In this document: one piece after another, positions 25,701 to 37,500 of the stretch | Layout of the letters: each line of letters starts with the position of its first letter | Position numbering within the stretch: the stretch's first letter is position 1 | Source of the DNA: Theristus sp. LFF4_11 | Lineage: Eukaryota > Nematoda > Chromadorea > Monhysterida > Xyalidae | Length of the DNA stretch: 64,000 nt | NCBI GenBank assembly: GCA_030248135.1 | Contig: JASANC010000960.1 | Location: 62,001 to 126,000 of the forward strand | Reading direction: 5' to 3' | Translations under genes and position numbers: made by a program | The notes under the pieces: model-generated | The model's input: only the letters and a program-made list of their open reading frames with translations | Told to the model about the DNA's origin: nothing | Database searches by the model: none

Positions 25701-25968
25701 AACTAAATTTACGCAGTCTTTGCGAGTACTTGACGGTCGGAAAGCGTGCGTTCAGTCGGCCCATGTACAAATCGTCATTGGTGAATATTTCGTGGAATCT
25801 ACGACACACTTTCGAGAGCACTGAACAAATAAAGTGCACAGGCAAATACGAACTGATGAGAACAATGATCTCCGATGGCAACTCGCACAAAACGCAGCTC
25901 ATGGCGGCAGCACCCGAGACACTCGGGGTCACCAGGACAGCACCCGCCGGTTGTGACTGTGACATCAT
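19775..25968 (-). CDS. FBXW9: F-box/WD-repeat protein FBXW9
   Basis: Substrate-recognition subunit of an SCF ubiquitin ligase. Nine exons: 25968-25713, 25356-25094, 24752-24678, 24592-24515, 24318-24216, 21306-21123, 20879-20762, 20260-20102, 19861-19775; 440 aa, close to the 458 of human FBXW9. The F-box is LPSEIIVLISSYLPVHFICS (residues about 30-50). Then the FBXW9 linker KSDDFRWAKMC and WD blades: LTGSRDRGLAVWNL, GWIWSLASVDDHVYSAAWD, MAGTYDQKICVLD, MFSSAEDRTLVCTDRR, LWASTSRGYICLLD, LVCAFSDGNVGLW. All junctions close in frame. The intron between exons 5 and 6 (24215-21307) contains a large foldback element, and intron 2 contains a palindromic MITE whose end touches the exon 2 donor. The start codon lies 1 nt after an acceptor (GCCATTTCAG). 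Confidence 0.9.
21369..24118. mobile_element. 2.75-kb foldback (palindromic) transposon in FBXW9 intron 5
   Basis: Two long inverted arms start TTAACACCGTTTGCAAATAA and end with its complement; TTAA lies at both outer ends. Outer 350 bp of the arms are nearly identical (for example GGGACATTCTACTAATCAAG at 21450 and its complement near 24030). Inner parts consist of about 330-bp tandem units carrying GAATTCGAATCTGA and TTTGCCCCGGGC: three forward copies (about 21826, 22158, 22493) and four reversed (about 22643, 22980, 23313, 23655). Each arm carries the same 79-88 codon open frame (21445-21681 + and 24047-23811 -), differing at two residues. No transposase is visible, so the element is non-autonomous. 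Confidence 0.85.
24941..25093. repeat. Palindromic MITE, family P (FBXW9 intron 2)
   Basis: Starts CAGTCGAACTCCAAATTATA; core ATCAGCTGATTGGTTGGTGA mirrored by CGCCAACCAATCAGCTGATT; ends TTTTGGAGTTCTCAC. The right end coincides with the donor of FBXW9 exon 2 (exon ends at 25094, minus strand). Confidence 0.75.
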
Positions 25969-27958
25969 TCTGAAATGGCACTCACTTTGGCAACGCCGTT
26001 CATTAGGACAAAACAGATACCACCACCAAACACACAGATGCTGACGTCTTGTCAGTCAGTCAGTTACTTTTTGGCTTGACACCAGGGGTTAAGATGGGGG
26101 ACCCAATTTTGATCCAACCCCCCCCCCTCTAGAATTTAACGGGGCCAGACCCCCTCCCCAATTTCGACCTTCCAAAACACAAATTTGCCTCTAAAAACAG
26201 TAAAAAAGTGCATTTTCGAGCACTTTTTCACAAATTTTTTTCGCTTTATCTTAGCATGGTATATTTGAGTGTTGAATGGCTGCTTTTAGGTGTGGTATGA
26301 CTCGGTTTTTGCACTTGACCCCCCTCCTAAGAATTACCGTGATCTATAAGACTTGGACCACTGATCTAACCTCGCCAAGGTCCAAGTGGAGATCTATATT
26401 GACTCAGAAAATTACTGCAAACCATTCAAAACGCAATGCAAATAGTTTTTCTTACCATTTACACAATAAAATGGGTTATTTTAGTTTTTTTTTGACAAAA
26501 AACATCACCAATTTGACCATAAAAACGCGCGACCAAATAAATAAATAAAAAAATCTTTCCCACATACCAGTTAGATTTTTAGAAATTTGGCCTATTTTTA
26601 CTAAAAAATTTTGGCCTATTTTTACTGTGTAAAAAATTTTAAATTTTTTTTAGCCCCCCCCCCCTACGATTTTGGCATCTCTCGGTCGGACCCCCCCCCC
26701 CACTACGATTTTGGGTCGACACTCGACACCTCCCAACCAAGTCGACCCCCCCCCCTTCGGATTCGCCAAAAATCGTGTTCAACTTCAACCCCTGCTTGAC
26801 AGACACTCAGCCTCTCCGGCAAGCTCATTGCTCATGATCCAATCGCGCGCCCCTTGCACACGACACGCACCCATTTTTATCATCTGTTTTGTTGAAAAGG
26901 CTTGGCTTATGTTAAGATTGGGTTAGGATCAGGCTTGAATTGAATGAAATTTAGCTTTGGTCATGGAACCAACAGCACCAGTTGAGGCGAAAAATGTCTC
27001 CACTCCAGTCTGGTCCCGTTCTTTGTTTCGCGGACTGTATTTGTGAATGTGTTGATGTGAACTGGCCGTGAGGCTTACAAATAAACTTGATTCTTGATTC
27101 TTGATTCTAATAAGGTGACAGGTTAAAAACACACATTGTACCACAAACGTACGTACAACAATGCATCACTACAAACATTTATGTTGGCGTTGCGGAAAGT
27201 TGGCTGTTTGCGGTTGCGCCAGGTAGACGATGGATCAGCGGACGCGGTGTGCGCTGGTAACCCTCGGGCAGCCGTCCAAAATGTATTCAAATTGATTGAT
27301 TGATTGATTGATATTTGCGGGTGTGCGGCTTTGTTGGTGTTCTTGCAAGTCATAATCACCTCGGAAAACGTCACGTCGAAAACTGAGTTTCCTTCCTGCA
27401 TTCATTTCGAAGCAAACAACCGCTCATTGTGAGCTTATAGCTTCACAAAACTGATGACCAACCCAAACAAACAAAGAGTAACAATGCACGGCACAGCAGT
27501 GTGACTTACGAATTTAGCAGCAACACTGCACACAAAAATAACAAGCAAAACCAGCGTTGAACACGCTTGTTTTTCAACCCAAGAAGCAACAGGATGGTAT
27601 AAACGTCACTTTTATTAAAGCAAATTGGCCTCAAAACATCACACAAACATACCAAGCACACACTGACAAAACTCAAAACACAATAGTAATGACTGCTAAA
27701 AATCACCTGAATTTCACTGCAGATCAACTATGCATGGACTTTGACAAGACAGTGGCGACATGGAAGCGATTATTGCATTGACACAGGGTGGGCAAGATGT
27801 TTTTGAGAACTTGAAAAATGTATGAAAGTCTTTTCATTACGTTTGCATTGTTTTTTACGCAGAGAAATGCGATTGTGATCAACTGAAACTGCATACTATG
27901 AATATATCAGCCAAAGGCAAGCGACACCTCTGCAGCATCAGGCAAGACCACACGCAGC
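25969..27958. other. Intergenic stretch between NEK8 and FBXW9
   Basis: No gene recognised. Contains C-homopolymer-rich tandem motifs (CCCCCCCTACGATTTTGG and variants, 26655-26760), a probable LINE 3' end (below) and a GATT microsatellite at 27293-27312. Confidence 0.5.
26920..27110 (+). mobile_element. Probable truncated non-LTR retrotransposon 3' end
   Basis: A GC-balanced segment ends in AATAAACTTGATTCTTGATT followed by further TTGATTC units, a tail typical of CR1/RTE-like LINE 3' ends. No reverse-transcriptase frame remains, so this is based on tail structure alone. Confidence 0.35.
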
Positions 27959-30900
27959 TCAGTGTGCGGTGCGCAGTGCCAGCACGAGCACGTCGTCGCG
28001 CGCGTCCATGCTGAGCAGCTCACGTTTCGCACAATCGTCGATCTCGACCGGCACGATCACCGACCGACCGCTGTCCGCGTCAATGCAATGCTTGAACAGA
28101 CGGTTGTCTGAAAAGGGCAACCGTTTTTGATGATGCGACTCAATGCGTTTGCAGCGAAAGGAATTTTACGATTGACGCAGCGATTCGAAGTTGCCTACAA
28201 AGTTACTATGTCGTGTATGTCAGGTCAGGGAGGGTTCAGAGACTAGGATCAGTTCAGCATTTTTTTAATTGCCGCGTCAAGCATGAAACTGATTTTCTAT
28301 CAGTGTGTGCCATTGAGCCGTCAAGGAAGCTCTCAGCGTGTCAAGCGATGTGCAACCACACAACAACGACCGTGTCGTGTGTTGCAAATGAGCGAACGCA
28401 CCGGCAGTGGCGATGTACGTGCAGTTGTGGCCGGCAACAACCCGCTTTGCGCGCTGCTCAAACTCAACCGCCACCGCACCCTCCACCGTTTCCTTCTCGG
28501 TGTCTTCCATGTTGCCAATCGTGAATATTTGATGGTCTAGGCAGAGCATGTCGATTTTTGTCGTTAGACGATTTTTAAAGTTCAACAGCACTCACTTTCA
28601 AATGCGCAAGCAAATGAACATTAAAATGAGATACAATACCGGATATGACAACGGTGTGGTTGGTGCCGAGTGAGAACGGCTGTGCGAGTTGCAGGTTCAC
28701 TGGTGGCAGATGACACAGTCGAAATGCGCTCGCTGCATTCGCTGACGAAACACTGCGCGTGCTGCTCTCTGACTCACTGTTGCTGTTGTCAATCTCGGCC
28801 GGTGACCACAAACCAAGTTTGTTATGTCTGTATTGATTGGAACAGCTTTCTAAAGAATGACTGATCAAAGCAAAACTGCACAACAAACGCAACAAGAGCA
28901 CAGCACACCGATTGGAGCCAGCGGCCCAAACGGACGCGTCCGTGAGCACAACGGCAGAGGCATCGAGACTGCAGTGCACTGAGTGGATCTGTGCCTTTGC
29001 GTTCAGCTGCACTGCCGTTGGCAGCCAAACGATCGGCGCACTCGTCGGCACGCCCAGGCGACCTGCACAGCATTCGGCTGGTTCGCTGCTTTTCAGGTCA
29101 CATTACTAATGAATAAACCTCATGAATTCTGCAGTCTAATTCAATAACACATCCAACTGGTTAGTGGTCACCGGAGGCATGCATTATGTGCAAACCACAC
29201 TGCGCCTCCACCGCAACCCATGCACAGAGAGCGTTGTTTGTTATCAGGCAGTTGAATAATTTCTAGTGTTAGACTGCACTTTCTACGACACCGGTTGCAG
29301 CAGCGGCCGAGGTGTGCCCCAAACTGCAGTGCCGCGTGCACCGGCCAGTTGATGTGACGTCGTTTAGTGAGTGTGACCGTGAGCGTTGCGTCCCCATGCG
29401 AACAGCTGGTGGTCGTCGGTGAGCGCGAGCGCGTGCGACGGGCCGCAGGCGACACGCGTCACTGCGTGCGTCATCAGCGACTCGACCATGCGCGGCCGCA
29501 GCGCCTCCAGCACGCCGCTGCCGAGACCGAGGCAGCCGTGCTCGCTGACGCCCGCAGCCAGCAGCATTCCCTGGTCTGCAACGTGTGCCGAACGCGAAAA
29601 TGCAAACTGATCGTGCGCTTTTAGTGCAATCATACAGTCCAACTGCAAATCATAGGCAATTGGCTGGTTGATCGTTGCTGCATTCGGTTCACTGATTGGT
29701 GCAAAAGCAGGTTGTGTGCAGCCAGTGAGCTTGCCAATGGCAGCTTGCGTATGTTTCGCAGTTTGCACTGCAGTGCTGCTGACTACCATTGACGAGCACG
29801 TAGAACGAGTCGCCGGCCGCTGCAGTGACGACGTTCGACGTGCGAATGTAGTGGAACTGGTAGGCGGTGGAGACGCGTGCGCCGACGTCACCCGCGTCCG
29901 CATCCGTCAGCGTCTCGTCGGCCGACTGCGACTCGCCGCCGGCTGACCTGCTGCTGAGGCTGCTGCCGCTAACGGCATTCTCGTTCTGTCATACATCGCG
30001 CACTTTTAGTTTCCATTCAGCTTGTCATCAACAAAATTAGACACCGCAAAAATGTTGTCCTTGGTTTCTTGTCAACACTGTGAAAGGTGACGAGCCAATC
30101 AGAAGCCGCACTCTAAGCAACACGCTGGTGATCTATTGTGATTTGTATCCACAATGTAACGCCGGTTACAAGCGAACAAACAGCCAGGGTGTTCACCTCC
30201 CAGATGATCACAGTTCCCCCATCAGTGATGGCAAAATGCTGCCAACCGTTGGTCACCACTTCATGAACCTGAAATTAGGGCAAACGATAAAACCAGTGAA
30301 CAACATTGATCATGCGGGACGAGTGAGAGCAAAGCGAAACACGCTCACCTCAGTGTCGCATGATGGCATTTTCAGGTTCACCATTTTCGGGTGCTTCACG
30401 TCACGCTCAGACGCATTCAACATGAGCACACGGTAGTGGCCGCTTGCACTGGATGATGACATTGGTGAGAACGCGCCACGGGAATCTGACAAACGTGAAC
30501 AACGCTCATCAGTGACAACACAAAGATCAGTGCAGTGGACGGTTCATCTGTTTGCATTCAACAGCGTAGCGGCGATTTCGAGATTAGTCTGATAACAATC
30601 CTTTTAACGTGCAAATTATGCTTGTGGCGTCTAGTAGAAAGAGAATTAGTAGTTCTATGCCTGAGGCGGCATTTCGGAACCTCCACGGAACTATGGCATG
30701 TTACTTGACGTCGTTGCAGTCGTTCAACATTGTGCAGGTTGCATATGTGCTCAAACGCAGTGCTGCTTTTACGCAAACTGGTCAGCAGTATCCATTGAAA
30801 TGCACTGTGCTGAGTGACTCTCACCGGCGCGTGTCTTCAGTTTCTTCGTTGACGTTGGCGTGTTCGGATCCTTGAGTGGCCGTGGACACGCGAGCGTGCC

Positions 30901-32409
30901 CATGTCTGTGACGAGTTTGAGTGCTGCGGCAAGCACAAGTGGGTGCGAGAGCAGTTGCGCCGTGTCTGGCCGGCGCTGCGCGTCACGGTCAAGGCAGCTG
31001 CTGACAAGCGACGCCAGTTCACTGCTGAAATGCTCCATCTGCTTTGTGTGTTTCTTACAAGTGACTGTGCCTCTTGTGCGTCGAATGCACAACTTGAAAG
31101 GTTAGCTGTGTGCACATGAATCATTTTCTGATGAATCCAATTGAGTTCTTATCAAATAAGTAACACAGCCACAGGTTCGCACAGTGTTCGAAAACCAGCA
31201 CACACCTTACGTGGTCGCCCATCGGGTCGGGCGGGTTGCGCACGATCTTGTCAAACAGCACCGGCATCGAGTCGGCGTCGAACGCCCGCCGCAGCGTTGC
31301 CAGCTCGTACAGAATGCAGCCCAACGCCCAGATGTCGCTCTTTTGGTTGTACGCGCGACCTGCGGCGCAGTAAGCGGCATTATTGTACATTGCTTCGTTA
31401 ATGCACCAACAGCAGTGCCGAACCAATGCAGATCTCGGGCGACAAATAATGCGGCGTGCCGATCAGTGTGGTCGCTTTGCTCTGCGTCATCAACTCTTTG
31501 CTGATGCCAAAATCTGAGACACAAATCAAGCAAAGCACGCTGGTTCAAGCATTGACAAATACCTGATCAGGTAAACAAGACAAGACAAGACACGAGCACG
31601 AACCAGACAATTTGCAGACGGTTTTGTTGCGATTCATGAGAATATTCTGCGTCTTGAGATCACGGTGTACGATCAACTTTGAGTGAACGTGGTGCAGTGC
31701 GAGCAGGATCTGCGTGAAGAAGTGCACGATGCGCTCCTCCTCCAGGGGACGCCCACGCCGCTGCTGGATGTACTCGTGCAGGGTGCCACCTGACAGTACG
31801 AACATCAACAGTGAGTGTTGCAGTCAGATTCTGGCTGCAATTGAAAAAACACCCGAAAAGCCGATTTGCACACCTTCGGCGTACTGCATCACGATGCACA
31901 GTGAATTGTTCTCAATGAAATACTCGTAATAGCCGATGATGTTTGGGTGACTCAGCATTTGTAGAACTTTTGTTTCACCTGGAATATTCAAACACATTCA
32001 CCCAAGAACTTGTATAGCGTATTTATTTGCACGTGTCGGATGGAAATGACGCTACGCGCTGACAAGCTGCGTTTGTTATGCACAGCAACCAAGACTTTTG
32101 GTATGGCTAATCCGTTCGCAAGTATGAAAAGTGCAGCAACTGAAAGTCTGGCGTTTCTGATTGTATTCTGGTCGGACACGTCCTGATCAGCTTGCAATAC
32201 ATGAGGAGATACTAAAAAAATAAGGCCACCTTAAAAACAAAACGAAACAGCCGACCGAGCGCATTCTGCCGTTGTGCGACTGACATTCCCTCCACGGGTA
32301 TCTCCTTGATGATCACCTTTTGCGCGAACGCCTCGTCCACCCTTTGACAGAGGTACACAGTGCCGTGCGCGCCTCGCCCAATCACAGCAATCTTCTCATA
32401 TTTGTTCAT
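27959..32409 (-). CDS. NEK8: NIMA-related kinase NEK8 with C-terminal RCC1 repeats
   Basis: Ser/Thr kinase of the ciliary inversin compartment in vertebrates. Fifteen exons: 32409-32256, 31978-31874, 31789-31604, 31513-31424, 31359-31211, 31038-30825, 30485-30349, 30268-30197, 29985-29787, 29575-29378, 29323-29287, 29085-28909, 28827-28640, 28536-28402, 28107-27959; 729 aa (human 692). Kinase landmarks: GRGAHGTV glycine loop, VIIKEIPVE lysine, catalytic HRDLKTQN, DFGISK, activation loop ending GTPHYLSPE, and YNQKSDIWALGCILYELATL. The RCC1 half includes SLMTHAVTRVACGPSHALAL, FAWGRNAHG and AAGSNRHNKLGL. A Ser/Glu/Asp-rich insert sits near residues 385-420. Frames close at every junction. Introns carry palindromic MITE copies. 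It lies 401 bp downstream of the RPB5 stop on the same strand. Confidence 0.93.
29131..29277. repeat. Palindromic MITE, family P (NEK8 intron)
   Basis: Starts TGCAGTCTAA and ends TTAGACTGCA, with core TTAGTGGTCACC and GCATGCATTATGTG. It lies in the NEK8 intron between 29286 and 29086, and its right end nearly touches the exon ending at 29287. Confidence 0.6.
29633..29765. repeat. Diverged palindromic MITE, family P (NEK8 intron)
   Basis: Starts ACAGTCCAACTGCAAATCATAGGC-like sequence followed by AATTGGCTGGTTGAT and ends TTTGCACTGCAGTG. Weaker inner palindrome than other copies. Confidence 0.4.
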
Positions 32410-32666
32410 TGTTGTAAAACAAAACAAAGAAATGCGCAAGCAATCCACTAACCAACAAGTAAAACTCCACAAACGGGATAAAGCGGCCTGAAACAGCGGG
32501 TTGGTAACGAAAAGAACAAAAACAAATATTCACTCGAAAATAATAAAAGTATGCAATGCATGCAGGGAGACATGCATGCGGCAAACTTTGGCGCAAGCAG
32601 CAGAACAGCAAACGTGTCAGCAAGCCAACACTGCAGTCGAAAATGACTCAAATGTCTACATCTTTG

Positions 32667-32672
32667 TTTATT
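32667..32672 (-). terminator. Polyadenylation signal for RPB5 gene
   Basis: TTTATT on the plus strand gives AATAAA on the minus strand, 138 nt after the RPB5 stop and 258 nt before the NEK8 start. Confidence 0.45.
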
Positions 32673-32809
32673 GAGAAAACAATGTTACCACATAAAATCC
32701 TGCCGAAGCGAATAACAGTCATTTACGATTTGCGAAACAACAAACAATACCCGAAGACGTTCAGAAACTCGAATGAACAGAACAGAATCAACCAATGAAC
32801 AAGAATCAC

Positions 32810-34060
32810 TCAAACCACCAATCGGTAGGTGATGTAACGTCCAGCCGTCTCAGAGGGCCTGATGATTTTGACGACCTGGTTGCGTTTCAGGCCAAAGTAG
32901 CGTGCCACCGGGTCGCCGAGTTGAATTCGTGGCAGTTGGTTCTCTTTCATTTTGCTTAAAACGATCGAACTGCATTTGAGACTGTCTTGTTGAGCGAACA
33001 AAATCTTCGCTAGTTGCAACAAAACATTCGAATTCAAATCAACCAATTCGTATTATTGTTCTCTGCTTTTCGGCCTGGCCATCATCAGATGTTTAAGAGT
33101 AAAAAGGATATGCTCACCCATTAGTGATGTGCCCCTTTCGAAACACTTGCTGATGTTACATTAATTTGGTATAAAACTGAAAAAACTAAAACTGACTATT
33201 TTAAACCAAAACAGCACTGCGTTACTGACTATCTCGTGAGCAACTCCTGCTTCTCCTCGTTCGTCATGACGACGTGCTCCGGGACGAGTTCGTGCTCAGT
33301 GATGTTGACCATGAGCTCAGCCTCGAGAAAGTGCTCCAGCGTGTACTTGGGCGCCATGTCGTAAAGCGCTTGCTTCGCTGACGGCGTCATGCCACCCTGG
33401 ACGTTGCAACGTGCACGCTTTCAATAAACACAACCCGGTGGGCTCTGCAAACAACGCAACCACCAACCTGCACAACAATGATGGCGCGCGTGATGTTCTG
33501 CTCCTGCATTTGTTGGCAGATTGCCTTTATCGTGCGAATGCCGATCTTCGGGTCTTCCGGGAAGAACACGAACATTTGGTCTGTATGCAAGGCACATGAT
33601 GCATTTGGCAGTGCGTTTGCAGCAATCAAGCGACCGCACCAACCAGTGGGGTCATCGTTGTGCGCCACCAGAATGGTCAGGTCGGAGCGTGCCGGCTTGC
33701 GTTCGCTCGGTCGATCGCCGAACTGCTCCTTGAATTGCTCGATCGTTTGATCCAACTCCTCCTGCGTCACCAGGTAGCCACGGTCGTGGCACATCTGCAG
33801 AAGCGATCTTTGCGTAACCACTGTGAAAGAACCACTTTATTGCGCATTCATTCGAACGTGTCAAACCGAAATGGTCATTTTCTTTAGAACTCCCGTTTGT
33901 CACGCACTGCCACCATCTTGGTTCAGGTTTTATAGGAAGATATTCGCCGGGGATGAAGTTGTTGTTGGCGTGCCACATTCAAACAGACCGTACTCACCTG
34001 CATCACGGTCTTGCGCACCCGCCACATTCGGTAAACTTCCGTCTCGTCATCGGCCGACAT
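32810..34060 (-). CDS. POLR2E: DNA-directed RNA polymerases I, II and III subunit RPABC1 (RPB5)
   Basis: Shared subunit of all three nuclear RNA polymerases, forming part of the lower jaw. Five exons: 34060-33998, 33794-33644, 33580-33468, 33396-33230, 32954-32810; 212 aa (human 210), frames closing throughout. Conserved blocks read in order: [74 protein letters not shown], and the highly conserved C-terminal [32 protein letters not shown]. The start is the first Met of the alignment. It lies between CYLD (stop 494 bp upstream) and NEK8, all on the minus strand. Confidence 0.97.
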
Positions 34061-34553
34061 TTTTTTCAAATGGGCTAGCTGAACTGAACAAGTTTAGCAA
34101 GGGGTGAAACTTTTCACAAAAATATTTTGTCAACTGGCAACGAACGCGATCAAATGGCAAAGTCAATCGCAATGAAATCAACGAATGGACAAATGAAAGG
34201 AGACAACGCCCTCTTGGGATTACCAACCCGTTCATTCAGCAACATTCCAAGACGTCGATTCTTGTTTTCGCGGGCTATTTTCGCAACTTTGGCACATCCG
34301 ATTTGTAAAAAGCAGTTTAGCACCTTATCAAAGAGAAAACGAAAAGCATGGAATCAGGAAAAGAACAACAGAATAAAACGAATCACTGAACAGTAAAAAC
34401 CATTTTCAACTGAAATAAGACGGAAAGCAGCACAGACGAAAGTACAATCGTGCGTTTTTCTCTTGCGCACGCAGCGTATCACGAATCAGCGTATCACAGC
34501 ATCGAGCAGAGCAGCCAGGTTTTGTGAAGCAGCAGTTTTGCACCACTGTTCTG

Positions 34554-37500
34554 TCAGACATAGACGTCGACATCGTCGGCAACGTAAAAGCACACGTATG
34601 CGTCTTTCAAGAGTCGCAGCGCATTACGAGGCAACGCGTCTTGCTGGCCGGAGACGATGTGCGCGCGCAGTTGGTCGTGGCCGTCGACGCCCAGGTACGG
34701 CGCCACATCCTCGCACGCGCGCACCTGACGTGAACAACGGACATTAGCTGCAGTGCAAGCTGCAGCAGCACACAGCCAACCACCTGCAAGGCCGCCCATT
34801 ACTGGTCGTATTGTGTTACCTCAGGCACGAGCAGGTCAGCGAAACTATCGTAGAACAGCCAGGTGTCGTTTGCAGCGCGTGCGAACGCAACGTAATGCGA
34901 GGACTCGATGCAGAGCACCGCCGACAGCTTCACGTGCTGGCTACGAATCGGCAATCGCAGCTCGTCCATTTGCTGCACGATCGAGGCGCTCAGCTGAATT
35001 GCGCTGCCCACGTGGTCGCTGTCCACGTGTGCCTGAAACAGACAGCTCGTTGAAAAACCAACTAAAAGCATTGCTTTAGCTCAAGGTCACGAACAGCTCG
35101 GTAGCAGGTGTTGCAGAATGACGCATTCGCCAAGTATTTACAGCTGGTCATGTAGCACTCATGGCAGAATAGACGTGCCAGCTGAGTGCAGTTCGCACGG
35201 CCGCATTGCTGCGGTCCTGAAAAGAAACAGCAGACAATAAAGGCCGAGGCCGGTGAATGTGGCGCCGAGACGAGTGCAGCGCGCTCACGGTTGTAGATCA
35301 TGTTTGTGAGGTCGATGGCGTCGTTGGGCGCAATGTACTCGTAGGCACGCTCTGGCCCGGAACGTGGCAGCTGGATGATCAACACACGCGGCACCTGCAC
35401 ACAAGCAGCACTCAGTTGCACGTTGCGCACGCAACCACAGCCACCGACCAACCGTGACAAACTGCACTTGCGATTCGTACTGCGAGCGCTCCAGGAGGAA
35501 CTGCACATCCGGGATGGAAGTGCTCACGTCTGCAGGACACGACCACGCCTGCTGCACCAGCGGACACATGAACGAACGACTGTTCTCGTTCTTGTGCCTG
35601 CAGTTGAGCGTTCAAATTTTGACAAAAAACAAACTTGGCGAAAAAATGCGGCCCATTTCTATATCATATACGATTAGCTGATTGGTTGGTGAGCACGTGA
35701 TGCATTCAGGCTGCGCAGAAAGTGCTGTGGAGGCAGCGCCTGTCTCGCACAGAATGCATGTGTCACAACAACTAATCAGCTAATTGCATGTGATTTCGGA
35801 ATAGACTGCAGCTTCTTGAGCGTACCTCAAGCAGAGATATGGCGTCGGTTTGAGCAGCCGGTCGAAGAGCACACCAAGCAGCTCCTCTGGGTCCCGCTCG
35901 TCCGTTTCGAATGCAATCGAGTCGTGCGGCACTGCTGCAGCGAGCAACCGTCGCAACGTGGCCACGTGGTCGGCGCGCACGTAGTGAAATCAAAAACGAT
36001 AAACTGTGAAACGCGTCATCGGAGCAGCTCGTACAGCTTCGGACACCAGGACAACACGAAAACACAGCATCTCAGTGAGAAAGCAAATTGAACTCACTTC
36101 CTCAACGGGTACACGATTTCATAGCACAGCACCGCCAGCAGCTGTTCGTAATCGTCCGAGTCGCACGGAGTTTTTGGTCGCAACAACAAACTGCAACAGA
36201 AACAGTGCACAAAGAGTCGCAGTGATCATAAAATTATGAATAATAAATTAACAAAGTGCCAATTTCCCATGCAACGCGTACTGATCGAAGGCAGACGAGT
36301 GCGCAAACATCGAGTAAATGGTGGTGTCAAGGTAACACGAGTTCTTGTGTCCTTGTATGCCTTTGTGACTGCCACAGATGCTTGCCATGCTCACTTGCAT
36401 TGACGGTGGCGCCACGTATTCGGTTACGACGCCGCTGTCAAGTGTGCCAAGGTCGGCTGAACAAAAACAAATGTTTCATCACACACTGCGAAGTGAATAC
36501 TGCTTCATGAATGCCCACAAACACATTGCAATGTGGACTAATGTGCGTTTTTTGGCTGTGTGACTCAATGCGTTTGCAGACGTGGAATGCTGCTTCACGC
36601 GGCAATTCACGTGACCTCAGCTTGTCTCAGGAAATAGGGGTCACCTCAGCAATGCTCAGTTGCCACGTCAAGCATGAAGCTGCTTTTCTATCGACCGCCT
36701 GCGTAAATTTGCGCCAAACTATGAAAAGAAAAGGGGAGTACAGGAGTTGAGTGGCGTGCCAGTGCTCACTGAGTACAGGCGTGGTGAAGCGCGCGTCCGG
36801 CTGCAGCAGCGAGCGCAACACCAACAAGCCTCGTCGGGGGGCACACACAAAGTGACGTGCCCCGGCGGCCGCCAGTGAGCCGTCGCTCGGCCACGCCCAG
36901 CTCAACGGCAGATCCGTTTCCTGCAATGTCCCGACACACGCAACCGTTGATACAGTACAACTGTGAAAAGCAGACGCAATTACATCATGGGCTGTTCAGC
37001 TGCGCCCACAAATTCATCCAACCAGCTTCATGCAATTGTAGGTTGGTAAAAAACCGGTTTTCGTAAGGCCAGAAAAAACCGGTCTTATTTTCGTTTTAAA
37101 ACCGTTTTATTTCCCAATTTTCCCCAGCACCCCAAAGTGTTCAGAAGTTGGTCTCTTCCCATTAAACATCAAAAAATACAGTCGAAATTAGCATCTGAAG
37201 CTTCAAGAAAAGTAAATCTGATATGTATTTACAAATCCAGTTTCACACACACATCCCATTTTTCACTTTTGCGACATATAATTTTGCGATATCATCCTCC
37301 TAATAGTTTTGAAGTACCAAAGTTCAAAAAAAATTAAGGTAAAAACAGGTTTTCATTTTCGCGGAAAAAAGGTTTTAAAACGAAAAAAATGCCAACCTAT
37401 GCCAAGCCTTTGCAATTGCACATGTTTTACAGTTTGAATGGCTGCCTGAACAGAGTTGCTGCGCACCAGTTCAATTCCAACGAGTCTGTCACCGTCATCG

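Noticed and set aside
29100..29290. End of NEK8 coding sequence at the in-frame TAG after LLQPVS
   Set aside because: A donor GTC|GTAGAA just before it joins in frame to the next RCC1 exon, and three more RCC1 exons follow.
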